Shown here: positions 9,278-21,932 of the stretch, piece after piece | How the letters are laid out: the number at the start of each line of letters is the position of its first letter | Position numbering within the stretch: the first letter of the stretch is position 1 | Origin: Iodidimonas nitroreducens | GTDB taxonomy: Bacteria > Pseudomonadota > Alphaproteobacteria > Sphingomonadales > Rhodothalassiaceae | Length of the DNA: 64,000 nucleotides | Reading direction: 5' to 3' (one strand) | Assembly: GCF_008579165.1 (NCBI RefSeq) | Contig: NZ_BKCN01000001.1 | Notes under the pieces: model-generated | What the model was told of the DNA's origin: nothing | Databases searched by the model: none | What the model saw: only the letters and a program-made list of their open reading frames with translations | Program-made: the position numbers and the translations under genes

Positions 9278-12200
9278 ATGAAAAATAAAATGCTTCACAC
9301 GCTTTTGATGGGGAGCAGCGGGGGCTTTGCCCTGCTGCTGACAATGCCTGTGCTTGCCCAGCAAGATCAGACACAAACGGATGAAAAGGCCTCGACCATC
9401 GAGGAAGTGGTGGTGACCGGGTCGCGCATTCGGCGCAATCCTCTCAATTCGCCCTCCCCGATCGTCAATCTCAGTTCGGAAGATATTGATCGCAGCGGTT
9501 TGACCAATGTTGGGGATTTCCTGCAAAGATTGCCGCAATCCCAAGGCACCTTTAACAGCAAGTTCAATAATTCGGGCAATTTCGGCTTTCCACCCGATGG
9601 CGGCGGCATTGGCGCAGGCTCGGTTCAGGCCGATCTGCGCGGATTGGGCCCCAAGCGGGTGCTGGTGCTGGTGGATGGTAAGCGCTGGGTGAATGAAACA
9701 TCGGGGTCCGGCGTTTCATCGGCGGTGGATCTGGGGACCGTGCCCACCAATGCCATCGAACGGATCGAGGTTCTGCAGGATGGGGCTTCGGCGATTTATG
9801 CTCGGATGCCATTGCCGGGGTGATTAACATCATCACCAAAAAAGATTTCGAAGGGTTCAAGGCCTCGGCCTATGGCGGCATGTTTCTCAATGAAGGGGAT
9901 GGCGAAACTCAGGAATATTCGCTGTCATTTGGTTCTCAGGGCGAGCGCACCCGGATCTTTGTGGATGTGACCTATAATGAAGCCAGCGCGATCAGGGCTT
10001 CTGATCGTAAAATCTCGGCCTTCCCAACCCCCGGCGTTGGGGCCTGCACGCCTTTTTGTTCTTCGGGCACGCCGCAGGGTCGATTCATTTTCGGCACCGG
10101 GGCTTTTGATGGGCAGGGCAATCCCATTACCGCCGATATTACCCTTAATGATGGGGCCATCAATCAACTGGGCAATCTGGCGGCTTTTGATCCGGCCAAT
10201 CCGGCATCGCTGGATTTCAATGCTTTCGATACCAGCGACCGCTTTAATTTCGCCCAATTCAATCTGGTGTCCACGCCTAATAAGCGGGTGAGTGTCTTTT
10301 CCAATATCGAACATGATCTGACCGATAATGTGGTTTTCGAAATGAAGGCGGTGTTCAACAATCGCGAATCCACCAATCAGGCGGCGCCAGAGCCTTTGTT
10401 CATCGGCCCTGATGCCGGCAATGGCAATCTGATGGATACGATTTCCGTGGATGCGACCAATCCCTTCAATCCTTTTGGCATCACCCTCAATGCGGAAAAC
10501 GGCTTTGTTTTCGCCGGACGCAGACCGCTGGAAGCCGGAGCGCGCATATTCGAGCAAAATGTTGATACCTGGTATCTGAATGGGGGCTTGCGCGGCGATT
10601 TCACCTTTGAAGATCGCAGCTTTTTTTGGGATATAAATACCACCTTTTCCGAAAGCCGGGGCAGCCAGCGTAAATTCGGGGCGTTCAATTCCGCCAAATT
10701 GAAACAGGCTCTGGGCCCGATCGATCAATGCCTTAATCCCGATGGTTCCAGCATCAATGGCTGCGTGCCGTTCAATTTTTTTGGTGGCCAGGGCGCGGAT
10801 GGATCCGGTTCCATCACGCCTGAAATGCTCGATTTCGTGACCTTTGTGCAAAAGGATGAAAGCGAATCGGAATTATTTGATGTCACCGCTAATATTTCCG
10901 GCGATCTGATCCGCTTACCTGCGGGCTGGATCGCTTTTGCCGGTGGTTATGAGCACAGAAAACGCGAAGGATTCTTCCAGCCCGATGCCGTGGTGGTGGC
11001 AGGTGAAAGCGCCGGTGTGCCCTCAACCCCCACCCAAGGCAGCTTTAATGTCGATGAAGTTTATGGCGAAATCGTTTTGCCGCTTCTGGCCGGGGTACCC
11101 TTTGCGGAATATCTCGAAGCTTCTTTTGCGGCCCGCTATTCCGATTTTTCCACCTTTGGCGGCAATACCACGATCAAAGCCGGGGTGAACTGGCGGATAA
11201 CCGAGGATTTCCTCTTGCGCGGCAGCTATGCGGAAGGCTTGCGGGCCCCCGGCATTGGGGAGCTTTTCGGCTCTGAAGCCCGATTTGATGCCACTTTGCA
11301 AGATCCCTGCTCCAATTTCCTCGGTCTGGGGGGCGGCAATCCGGCATCGGCCCAAATTCAGGCAAATTGCGTCGCCCTTGGGGTACCTGCTGATGGCAGC
11401 TTCACCCAGCTTAATTCCCAGATTTCCACCACCGTGGGGGGCAATCGGGAATTGCAGCCGGAAACATCAGATAGCTTCTCGATTTCTAGCGTTTACAGCC
11501 CCAAATGGGCGGCCGATATCAAAGGCGTGGAAAGCCTGACCTTTGAAGCCACCTATTGGAATATCGATCTGGAAAATGCCATTCAGGCCATCGATCAGGA
11601 TGTTAAACTGCAAGGCTGCGTGCAAACCCTTGATCCGGTCTTGTGCAGCGGTATCAGCCGCACCCCGGGCGGGGCCATCAATGGCTTTAATATCCAGCTC
11701 CAGAATATCGGCGGCATTGAAACCGATGGGGTGGATTTTTCCATCGATTATCAATCGCCCATGACCGATTTTGGTCGGTTCAGTGCCGGTGTCCTCACTA
11801 CATGGGTGAACAGCTTTGAAGAAAGCTTCCCATCAGCCGATGGCTTCACAAAGGTCGAGCGGGTTGGCACCGAACAGGGCGATCCGGAAAAAGGCTGGCC
11901 GGAATTCCGGGTTCAGGCCAATCTCAATTGGGCCTATAAAACGGTTTCGGTCAATTTCATCGCCCGTTATATTGATGGTTTGACGGAAAGCTGCCCGGCC
12001 AATCTGTTCGGGGTTTCGGCAGGCGGCATCAATGATCTGAGCACCCTGTGTTCCGATCCCGCAGATGGCACCAATAAGCTCGGCTCCAAGATCTATGGCG
12101 ATCTTCAGGCCACATGGCAGCCCGCCATTTTTGAAGACCGCATCGCCTTCAGCGTGGGGATCAACAATATCCTGCAAACCGATCCGCCGGAATGCTTCTC

Positions 12201-12282
12201 CTGCGCGCTCAATGGCTTTGACGCCACCTTGTTCGATGTCCCGGGGCGCTTTGGCTATGCTCAGGTGAATGTCACCTTCTGA
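9278..12282 (+). CDS. TonB-dependent outer-membrane receptor (frameshift)
   Basis: About 1,001 residues once the break near 9801 (a lost G) is bridged. Signal peptide ending near PVLAQQ, the plug motif EEVVVTGSRIRRN, plug-domain segments VLVLVDGKRWVN and ERIEVLQDGASAIYGSDAIAG, then a long barrel ending in YAQVNVTF with terminal Phe. It takes up a large substrate using TonB energy. The receptor subfamily with GSRIRR is abundant in Sphingomonadales, Caulobacterales and Xanthomonadales and handles peptides, glycans or plant compounds; the ligand cannot be read here. GGGAGG lies 8 bases before the chosen ATG. Followed by a strong terminator. Confidence 0.93.
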
Positions 12283-12306
12283 TCTTTCTGATCCATAAAA
12301 TGGGGG

Positions 12307-12336
12307 CCAGTGCGTCGTCGCGCTGGTTCTCTTTTT
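12307..12336 (+). terminator. Intrinsic terminator after the TonB receptor
   Basis: Stem CCAGTGCG/CGCGCTGG (8 pairs, one T-G wobble) around the loop TCGT, followed directly by TTCTCTTTTT. It lies 24 bases after the receptor stop. The remaining stretch up to the MerR promoter (12337-12516) shows no gene. Confidence 0.75.
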
Positions 12337-12516
12337 ATGCTTCCGCTCCACCCGGCGCGGCGAGTGATCGAGCCGTTGGTGTTGGCGCCGGTGCTCGCAT
12401 GAAGCGTGCTCAAGGCTGGGGCTGCCTGTGGCCGGTACGATTTGAGGTATGGGGCCCTCTGCTTCCGCTCTGCCCGGCAGGGATTGGGCCTCAGTATAAA
12501 ATCATATCATTTGCTA

Positions 12517-12545
12517 TTGACGTTTACGTAAACGTTAATTATAGT
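12517..12545 (+). promoter_or_regulatory. Promoter with LiuR-type palindrome
   Basis: TTGACG (12517-12522) and TATAGT (12540-12545) are separated by exactly 17 bases, a sigma-70 promoter. The perfect 16-base palindrome ACGTTTACGTAAACGT (12520-12535) covers the end of the -35 box and most of the spacer, the place where MerR proteins bind. The palindrome matches the site I recall for LiuR, the MerR regulator of branched-chain amino acid and fatty acid degradation in Proteobacteria. It precedes the MerR gene and the beta-oxidation operon. Confidence 0.75.
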
Positions 12546-12567
12546 GGGGGAAATTGAGGACAAACCC

Positions 12568-13044
12568 ATGGCATCTGCAACCTATTCCATTGCCACCTTA
12601 TCGCGTGAGTTTGACATCACGCCCCGGGCTTTGCGTTTTTATGAGGATCAGGGTCTGATCTCGCCCCGGCGCGAGGGGCAGACGCGGATTTATTCCAGCA
12701 CGGATCGCGCCCGCATTGCCTGGATTTTGCGGGGCAAAAGGGTGGGCTTTTCTTTGGCTGAGATTGCCGAAATGCTCGATCTTTACAGCCTTGGCGATGA
12801 TCGCAGCGCCCAACGCCGGGTGACACTGGATAAATGCCGGACAAGGCTTTCCGATCTGCGCGCCCAGCGGGCCGATATCGATCAGATGATCAATGAACTC
12901 ACCGCTTTCACCGATCTGATCCGGGACCTGATCGATCATCCCGAACGCGAAGATCAGGCGAAAACCAAATTTCATGCAGCCCTTGGCGGCCCCGAAGGCA
13001 TCGGCCCCGCCAATATGGCTGTCGTTCAATCACCGTCTTCCTAA
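12568..13044 (+). CDS. MerR-family regulator, LiuR-like
   Basis: 158 residues. The N-terminal winged helix YSIATLSREFDITPRALRFY is followed by EDQGLISPRREGQTRIYS, the second wing typical of MerR, then a helix with WILRGKRVGFSLAEIAEML and a coiled-coil dimerisation region. The protein lacks the Cys residues of metal-sensing MerR members. It lies 34 bases upstream of the acyl-CoA dehydrogenase gene and behind its own palindrome, so it most likely controls the beta-oxidation operon in response to an acyl-CoA; that ligand is inference. Start: GAGGA 8 bases before the ATG. Confidence 0.85.
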   Translation: MASATYSIATLSREFDITPRALRFYEDQGLISPRREGQTRIYSSTDRARIAWILRGKRVGFSLAEIAEMLDLYSLGDDRSAQRRVTLDKCRTRLSDLRAQRADIDQMINELTAFTDLIRDLIDHPEREDQAKTKFHAALGGPEGIGPANMAVVQSPSS

Positions 13045-13078
13045 GCATCCTTATAACCGAACCAGAAAGGGTCCATTC

Positions 13079-14868
<1,790 letters not shown>

Positions 14869-15001
14869 AAACGCATGGCAATGCCGATTTAGCCAATTTC
14901 GGCGGGCAGGGGCGGTTTGGCCTTGTCCGCTGAAGGCAGGGCCCCAAACTCTGTAAAGTCAAAGCACGAAAACAGACACACCTTCGGGAAAGGATTCTAG
15001 A

Positions 15002-16208
15002 ATGGCCGACGCCTTTATTTATGACGCTGTGCGGACCCCGCGCGGCAAGGGCCGCAAAGACGGCAAATTGCACGAAATCACCCCCATTCAGCTTGCGACT
15101 CAGGTACTGGAAGGCCTGCGTGATCGCAATGAGCTGGATACCAGCCTTGTGGATGATGTGATTTTCGGCTGCGTTTCGCCGGTGGGTGAGCAGGGGGCCT
15201 GTATTCCCCGCGTGGCGGCGATCAATGCGGGCTATGCCGAATCGGTTGCCGGGGTGCAGATCAATCGCTTTTGCGCCTCCGGGCTTGAAGCCAGCAATAT
15301 GGCCGCAGGTCAGGTGATGGCAGGCCAGGCCGATCTGATGATCGCGGGCGGTGTGGAAGGCATGAGCCGGGTGCCCATGGGATCGGATGGCGGTGCCTGG
15401 GCCACCGATCCGGCGGTGGCCATGCCCACCTATTTCGTGCCCCAGGGTATTTCTGCCGATCTGATCGCATCCAAATATGGCTATAGCCGTGATGATGTGG
15501 ATGCCTATGCCATCGAAAGCCAGAAGCGCGCCAAGGCGGCATGATGATAAGCGCTTTGCCCGCTCGATCCTGCCGGTAAAGGATGTGATCGGCGAAGTGG
15601 TGCTTGATCATGATGAACATATGCGGCCGGAAACCGATATGCAGTCTTTGGGGGCGCTAAAGCCATCCTTTGCTGAGTTGGGGGCCAATTACGGCTTTGA
15701 TTCGGTGGCTTTGCAGCGCTATCCCGAATTGGAACGCATCAATCATGTGCATCATGCGGGCAATGCATCGGGCATCGTGGATGGCTCGGCCGGGCTTTTG
15801 ATCGGCAGCCGCGAGATCGGCGAACGCACGGGCATGAAGCCCCGCGCCCGCATCCGGGCCTATGCTTCGATCGGTTCGGAACCCACCATCATGCTCACCG
15901 GCCCGTCTTTTGCTGCGGAAAAAGCTTTGAAGCGCGCCGGGATGACCCCGGGCGACATTGATCTGTGGGAATTGAACGAGGCCTTTGCCGCCGTAGTTCT
16001 GCGCTTCATGGAAGCTTTGGATGTGGATCATTCCAAAATGAATGTGAATGGCGGCGCCATTGCCATGGGCCATCCGCTGGGGGCCACCGGCGCGATGATT
16101 TTAGGCACCATGGTCGATGAATTGGAGCGGTCGGGCAAATCCACGGCGCTGGTCACCTTGTGCATCGGCGCGGGCATGGGCACCGCCACCATCATCGAAC
16201 GCGTTTGA
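15002..16208 (+). CDS. Acetyl-CoA C-acyltransferase / thiolase (frameshift)
   Basis: About 402 residues. Thiolase that cleaves 3-ketoacyl-CoA to acetyl-CoA. Catalytic nucleophile Cys in NRFCASGLEA, the LNEAFAA block, catalytic His in GGAIAMGHPLGATGA and second Cys in LVTLCIGAGMG. The frame breaks near 15540: the text AKAA should continue HDDKRFARSILP and two bases appear to be missing. GGGAAAGG precedes the ATG. Second enzyme of the beta-oxidation operon, 133 bases after the dehydrogenase; substrate range (fatty acid or ketoacyl type) is not decided by the sequence. Confidence 0.92.
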
Positions 16209-16231
16209 TCGCAAGATAGGGACAAAAGATT

Positions 16232-18439
16232 ATGACCAAAACGATCAATTTTCGCATCGAAGACGGTGTGGCCATCATCGGTATTGATGTGCCGGGCCAA
16301 TCGATGAATGTGATCACCGCCGATTTCACGTCTGAACTCGAGCAATCCATTGATAAAGTGCTGGCCGATGATGCCATCATCGGTGCCGTGATCTGCTCGG
16401 AAAAGCCCGCCTTCATGGCCGGTGCCGATCTGCGGATGCTGGGCGGCCTTTCAGCCATGGCGAAAACCGCCACACCGGGTGAGGTATTCCAGAATTCCGT
16501 GCGGCTCAACCGCATTTTGCGCAAGATGGAAACCGGCGGCAAGGATGCCAAAGAGCTTCAACGTTCAAAAACCAAGCCGTTCATTGCCGCTATCAATGGC
16601 GTGGCTTTGGGCGGGGGTTTTGAAATTCCCTTGGCCTGTCATCATCGTATCGCCGCCGATGATGGCTCGGTGAAGCTGGGCCTGCCCGAAGTGATGGTGG
16701 GGCTGTTACCCGGCGGTGGCGGCACCCAGCGCCTGCCGCGCCTGATCGGTATTCAGGCCGCCCTTCAGTTCTTATCCACCGGCAAAAACATGACCGGCAA
16801 GGAAGGGGTTGGCTTTGGGATCATCAAGGAACTGGTGGCCCGGGATCAACTGGTGGAAAAAGCAAAAGAACTGGTGAAAGCCAATCCCAAGGCGATCCAG
16901 CCCTGGGATGAAAAAGGCTTCAAATATCCCGGCGGCGGCGGTGCCATGCATCCCGGTTCAGTGCAAACCTTCATGGCCGCCAATGCCATGGCGCGGGATA
17001 AAACCTACGGCAATTATCCGGCGGTGCAATATATCCTGTCTTCGGTTTATGAAGGCTCGATCGTGCCCATGGATATGGCCATTGAGATTGAAAGCAAATA
17101 TTTCACCCGTCTGATCGTTGAAGGGCAGGCGGGCAATATGATCCGGACCCTGTTTGTCAATAAAACCGCCGCTGAAAAAGGCGCGCGGCGGCCTCAGGGC
17201 TTTGACAAAATGCCCACCAAAAAGCTCGGCATGTTGGGCGCGGGCCTGATGGGCGCGGGTATTGCCTATGTCTCGGCAGCCGCGGGGATCGAGGTGGTGC
17301 TGGTTGATCGCGATCAGGCCGCGGCTGATCGGGGCAAGGATTATTCGGTGAAAATCGTCGAAAAAGCGGTGCAGCGCCGCAAGATGACGAAAGAAGACGG
17401 CGATGCCCTGCTCGCCCGCATCACCGCCACCGACGATTATTCCAAACTGGCCCATGCCGATCTGGTGATCGAGGCCGTGTTTGAAGATCGCGCCCTGAAG
17501 GCCGATGTCACGAAACGGGCACTGGCCGTGACCGGTGATGACATCATCTTTGCCTCCAATACCTCGACCCTACCAATCTCCGGCCTTGCCGAAGCCTCAA
17601 CGCAGCCGCAGAATTTCATCGGGATTCATTTCTTCTCGCCGGTTGAAAAAATGCCGCTGGTAGAGATCATCACCGGCAAAAAAACCGGCGATGAAGCAAT
17701 CGCTAAAGCCCTTGATTATGTGCAGCAGATCAAGAAAACCCCGATTGTGGTCAATGACAGCCGGGGCTTTTACACATCGCGCTCTTTTGGCACCTATGTG
17801 ATGGAAGGCTATGCGATGGTCGCAGAAGGGATCAATCCGGCTCTCATTGAAAATGCGGGAAAGATGCTGGGCATGCCGGTTGGCCCGCTGGCTGTGGGCG
17901 ATGAAGTGGCGATTGATCTGTCTTACAAGATCATGAACCAGACCAAAAAAGATCTGGGCGCCGATTATCAGGCGTCTCCGGGTGATGTGGTGGTCGATAC
18001 CTTCGTTGAAAAGCTCGAACGCTTTGGCCGTAAAAACGGCAAAGGCATGTATGTTTATCCCGAAGATGGCAGCAAGAAATATCTTTGGCCGGGCATTGCC
18101 GATCATTTCCCCCGCGCCGCCGAGCAGCCAACTGTGGACGAGGTGAAAACCCGTCTGCTGTATCGGCAGATCGTGGAATGTGCCCGCTGTTTTGCTGAAG
18201 GCGTGCTGACAACGCCCGAAGATGGGGATCTGGGGGCGATTTTCGGCTGGGGCTTTGCGCCCTGGACCGGCGGTCCCTTCAGCCATATGGATTTCATCGG
18301 GTTGCCCGCCTTTGTTGCCGAAGCCGACCGGCTGGCGGATCGCTATGGCGAACGGTTCAGCGTTCCTGATCAGCTTCGCGCGATGGCCAAAAAAGGTGCC
18401 AGCTATTATCCGGCAAGCAGCGCTGTGGCGGCTGAATAA
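16232..18439 (+). CDS. fadJ: Enoyl-CoA hydratase / 3-hydroxyacyl-CoA dehydrogenase fusion
   Basis: 735 residues with no frame break. The crotonase domain covers about 1-290 (oxyanion loop FMAGADLRML, catalytic Glu in LGGGFEIPLACHHR and the PEVMVGLLPGGGGTQRLPR block). The NAD-binding dehydrogenase starts near 325 with LGMLGAGLMGAGIAYVSA, includes the catalytic His in FIGIHFFSPVEKMPLVEII, and is followed by the C-terminal 3HCDH domains. It performs hydration and oxidation in beta-oxidation. Last gene of the operon, 23 bases after the thiolase and followed by a strong terminator. Confidence 0.95.
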   Translation: MTKTINFRIEDGVAIIGIDVPGQSMNVITADFTSELEQSIDKVLADDAIIGAVICSEKPAFMAGADLRMLGGLSAMAKTATPGEVFQNSVRLNRILRKMETGGKDAKELQRSKTKPFIAAINGVALGGGFEIPLACHHRIAADDGSVKLGLPEVMVGLLPGGGGTQRLPRLIGIQAALQFLSTGKNMTGKEGVGFGIIKELVARDQLVEKAKELVKANPKAIQPWDEKGFKYPGGGGAMHPGSVQTFMAANAMARDKTYGNYPAVQYILSSVYEGSIVPMDMAIEIESKYFTRLIVEGQAGNMIRTLFVNKTAAEKGARRPQGFDKMPTKKLGMLGAGLMGAGIAYVSAAAGIEVVLVDRDQAAADRGKDYSVKIVEKAVQRRKMTKEDGDALLARITATDDYSKLAHADLVIEAVFEDRALKADVTKRALAVTGDDIIFASNTSTLPISGLAEASTQPQNFIGIHFFSPVEKMPLVEIITGKKTGDEAIAKALDYVQQIKKTPIVVNDSRGFYTSRSFGTYVMEGYAMVAEGINPALIENAGKMLGMPVGPLAVGDEVAIDLSYKIMNQTKKDLGADYQASPGDVVVDTFVEKLERFGRKNGKGMYVYPEDGSKKYLWPGIADHFPRAAEQPTVDEVKTRLLYRQIVECARCFAEGVLTTPEDGDLGAIFGWGFAPWTGGPFSHMDFIGLPAFVAEADRLADRYGERFSVPDQLRAMAKKGASYYPASSAVAAE

Positions 18440-18466
18440 GCAGCCAGCCCTGATCATCGTTATGGA

Positions 18467-18497
18467 AAGGGGGGCTTTTTCAGGCCCCCTTTTTTTT
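18467..18497 (+). terminator. Intrinsic terminator of the beta-oxidation operon
   Basis: AAGGGGGGC and GGCCCCCTT pair (one mismatch) around TTTTTCA and run into eight T residues. It lies 27 bases after the fadJ-type stop. Between it and lysK there is no other gene. Confidence 0.85.
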
Positions 18498-18643
18498 GCG
18501 TCGGCCTTCGCCTTTGCCCCTGTGATTGACGGGTCGAGGCGAGAAGGTAAAAGCTTGGCTTGGAAAAAAGGCCGCGGGCGTTGTATATGCCTTTAAGCCG
18601 TGAACCATCCATTCCCCAACCCCGAACCAATGTGCATCAATTC

Positions 18644-20250
18644 ATGACCAGCAGCAATCTCACCCCCATCCCCGCCGATCTGCGCCGCCTTGCGCAAGGC
18701 TCGAACGCCTGGCCCTTTCAGGAAGCGCAGGCCCTGATCAAACGGATCGAAACGGGCGGATCGAAAAAAGGCGAAGTGCTGTTTGAAACCGGTTATGGGC
18801 CATCGGGCCTGCCGCATATGGGCACATTCGGCGAAGTGGTGCGCACATCCATGGTGCGCCATGCCTTTTCCCTGCTCAGCGACCTGCCCACCCGGCTGAT
18901 CTGCTTTTCAGACGATATGGATGGGCTGCGCAAGGTGCCCACCAATATTCCTAATCAGGAGGCCATGGCGGCACATCTGGGGAAACCGCTCACCAAAGTG
19001 CCCGATCCTTTTGGCAGCCATGAAAGCTTTGCCCATCATAATAATGCCCGGCTGTGCGCCTTTCTCGATCAATTCGGCTTCGATTATGAATTTCTCTCGG
19101 CAACCGATTGTTATCGTTCGGGAATATTTGATGAAACCCTGCTCAAGATTTTACGCAATTATGATAAGGTGATTAGCGTCATCCTTCCCACATTGGGTGA
19201 AGAACGACGCAAAAGCTATTGCCCCTTTCTGCCCATCAGCCCCAAAAGCGGTGTGGTGTTGCAAACCCCCCTGATCGCCATGGATGCCGAGGCCGGAACG
19301 GTCACCTTTCATGATGAAGAGGGCGAGGCGTTTACCGTGCCGGTCACCGGAGGCCATGTCAAATGCCAGTGGAAGGTGGATTGGGCGATGCGCTGGGATG
19401 CGCTGGATGTGGATTATGAAATGGCGGGAAAGGATCTCATCGAATCGGTGAAGCTGTCATCGGCTATTCGGCGCATCTTGGGTAGCCGACCCCCCGAAGG
19501 CTTTAATTATGAGCTGTTTCTCGATGAAAAAGGTGAAAAAATCTCCAAATCGAAGGGCAACGGTCTTACCATCGAGGATTGGCTGTCTTATGCCTCACCC
19601 GAAAGCCTGTCGCTTTATATGTACCACGCCCCCAAAAAGGCCAAGAAGCTGTTTTTCGATGTCATTCCCAAAACGGTGGATGAATATTATAGCTTTATTG
19701 TCAAATTCCACGAGGAAACACCGGAAGCGCAGCTTAAAAACCCCGCCTGGCACGTGCATCTGGGGCAGGTGCCGCATTTCGATATGCCGGTCAGCTTCAG
19801 CCTACTGCTCAATCTGGTGTCCGCCAGCCATGCGCGGGATAAAGCCGCTTTATGGGGCTTTGTGTCCCGCTATCAAAAAGGGGTTTCGGCAGCAAGCCAT
19901 CCCGAGCTTGATCGTCTGATGGGCTATGCCCTAACCTATTATCGCGATTTTGTGGCCCCCACCAAATCCTTCCGGGCCCCTACGGAGATGGAGCGGGCGG
20001 CGATGGAAGATCTGCTCATCCGCTTGATCAGTTACCAGATAATTGCGATGCCGAAACAATCCAGACTGAGGTTTATGAATCCGGCAAAAGCCAACCTTTT
20101 GATAGTTTGCGCGATTGGTTCAAAGCACTTTATGAAACCCTGCTCGGACAAAGCCAGGGGCCGCGCTTTGGCGGCTTCATCGCGCTTTATGGCCTTGAAA
20201 ACAGCAAGGCCCTGATCCGCGATGTGCTGGCTGGCAAAAGCCCGGGATAA
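18644..20250 (+). CDS. lysK: Lysyl-tRNA synthetase, class I (frameshift)
   Basis: About 536 residues. Class I (archaeal-type) LysRS, with the HIGH-like motif GYGPSGLPHMGTF near residue 53 and KISKSKGNG as KMSKS motif. Class I LysRS is common in Alphaproteobacteria, where it replaces the class II enzyme. The frame breaks near 20025 (a lost G in TTGGATC); after it the C-terminus reads through ALYGLENSKALIRDVLAGK to TAA at 20248-20250. Start is uncertain: ATG at 18644 gives the usual N-terminus; an earlier in-frame ATG lies at 18587. An essential gene, so the break is very unlikely to be real. Confidence 0.93.
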
Positions 20251-20270
20251 GGCAGGCTATCAAGCCTGTT
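20251..20270. terminator. Short hairpin between convergent genes
   Basis: CAGGC and GCCTG with a 6-base loop, extended by two G-T wobbles, between lysK and the AhpD-like gene. The T tract is poor (TTATT), so a terminator role is only plausible. Confidence 0.35.
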
Positions 20271-20871
20271 ATTCGCTGATCACGCCAAGCTGCACCCCAT
20301 AGCCGCGATAATGGCGAGTGTTCAGGTCTTTTTGATTGGCAGCCTTGCGCTCTTCGATAGGCTGGGCGCGCACGGCTTCAAGGCGACGGGCGTAGAAATC
20401 ATTGAAATCATCCACACCCATGCCCAAAATCACCCGATTCATATAATTGAACAAGGCGGCCACCTTATTGGTATCTGCCACCGCCGTTTCATCCCAGCCG
20501 GCATCCAGAATGGCCGCTACGTCAGCGGCGGTGACATCGGATGGCCGGATCGTCAGCTTGCCGGCATAGGCCAGGATCGGCCGCAGGGCATCATCGATGG
20601 GGGCGGTCGCCAGATCATCCAGCAAAGCCGGGGTCACATCCGGGGCAAATCCATAGCTTTCTGCATAAACCCGGTGCGCATTATAACAAAAATGGCAGTG
20701 ATTGAGGCCCGAAACATAAGCAGCGATCAATTCACGCTCACCGATGCTGAGGGGGCTTTCACCGCGCAAAACAACATCATGAAAATCAAAAAGAGGCTCC
20801 CAGGCGACGGGAAAGCCCTTGATCACATCCGACAGATTGGTTTTCCTGGGCAAAGACGGTAAAAACGACAT
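20269..20871 (-). CDS. AhpD/carboxymuconolactone decarboxylase-like peroxidase-related protein
   Basis: 200 residues. Contains the AhpD-type redox motif HCHFCYNAH with Cys 59 and Cys 62 and a downstream His, inside an all-helical fold. Such proteins act as alkylhydroperoxidase-like thiol enzymes or repair partners in the cytoplasm. The subfamily is the one usually called peroxidase-related enzyme. ATG at 20871; no partner gene is adjacent on its strand. Substrate unknown. Confidence 0.85.
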   Translation of the reverse strand: MSFLPSLPRKTNLSDVIKGFPVAWEPLFDFHDVVLRGESPLSIGERELIAAYVSGLNHCHFCYNAHRVYAESYGFAPDVTPALLDDLATAPIDDALRPILAYAGKLTIRPSDVTAADVAAILDAGWDETAVADTNKVAALFNYMNRVILGMGVDDFNDFYARRLEAVRAQPIEERKAANQKDLNTRHYRGYGVQLGVISE

Positions 20872-20980
20872 AAACGGTCCTTCAGTTTATTGTTTGACTA
20901 TCATACAAGTTTAACCGCTGGGTTTTTATCCGACAAGTGATCGATCCCACCTTCACGCTTCTGAGATCGCGGTCTTGGAC

Positions 20981-21780
20981 TCAGCCTCTTGAGATCGAAG
21001 CGGGCCGAGACTGATGCGCCATGCCGGGATCAGAACAGATTGCACAGGCCGGATCTTTTCCCAGACCCACGGTTCGGGTGATGGCATCCCGGGCATTGAA
21101 CAGAATCATCCGTCCAGCCAGACTCTCCCCCACATTCATCAGTTCGCGCATAGCCTCTAAAGCAGCCCAGCTTCCCATCACCCCGGCCACCGCCCCCAAA
21201 ACCCCCGTTTCCGCACAGGATTTCTGCGCTTCATCCGCAGGGGGGGCAGGTACCAGACATTGATAGCAGGGGCGATCCGGAAGATATCCCTTGAACACCG
21301 AAAGCTGCCCTTCAAAAGGTCCGATGGCCGCTGAAACCAGCGGAATTTCCAAAGCCACCGCCGCTTCATTCACCGCCAGCCGGGTGGTAAAATTATCCGA
21401 TCCATCAAGGATCAGATCATAGCCTGCAAGCAAAGAAACGGCATTGCCCGCATCAAGCGTATCTCATGCACATCAACCGCAACATCGGGATTGATCGCCC
21501 CCAAACGTTCGGCCGCCGCCTGCCCTTTGGATCGCCCAATATCCGATGTGCCATAAAGGATCTGGCGCTGCAGATTCGACAGGCTCACCCGATCATCATC
21601 GAGAATACCAAGATGGCCAACGCCTGCAGCAGCCAGATAAAGGGCTGCGGGCGAGCCGATCCCCCCGGCCCCGATGAGCAAGACCCTGGACGCCAGCAAA
21701 CACCGCTGACCGGACCCGCCCACATCATGCAGGATAATGTGCCGGGCATAGCGCTCCAGCTGCTGATCTGATAGCTCCAT
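20981..21780 (-). CDS. moeB: Molybdopterin-synthase adenylyltransferase, MoeB/ThiF type (frameshift)
   Basis: About 266 residues. E1-like enzyme that adenylates the C-terminal Gly of a sulfur-carrier protein (MoaD or ThiS). Nucleotide motif LLIGAGGIGSPAALYLA, Arg finger region SNLQRQILYG, catalytic-loop Cys in CAETGVLG, and zinc pairs CYQC and CAIC. The break near 21453 (lost G) separates VDVHEIRLD from the next segment LLAGYDLILDGSDNF. No rhodanese domain, which fits MoeB rather than the MoeZ type; ThiF cannot be excluded. No moa or thi gene is nearby. Confidence 0.9.
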
Positions 21781-21798
21781 AATCCCTCAATGGCGACC

Positions 21799-21831
21799 AG
21801 AGCACTCGTTCATCAAGAGCACTCGTTCATC
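21799..21831. repeat. 17-base direct repeat, two copies
   Basis: AGAGCACTCGTTCATC occurs at 21799-21814 and 21816-21831, just upstream of moeB (minus strand). Spacing is under two helical turns. It may be a small duplication or a paired binding site; nothing else in 21781-21932 stands out. Confidence 0.5.
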
Positions 21832-21932
21832 CGTGTCCGACCAGAAATATGACGCTCTTATATTAGAGGATCACAAGGCCGGATGCCACAGTTCAATGCG
21901 CCGCGGGTATTGATCGAGAGAGGAGCTGAAAC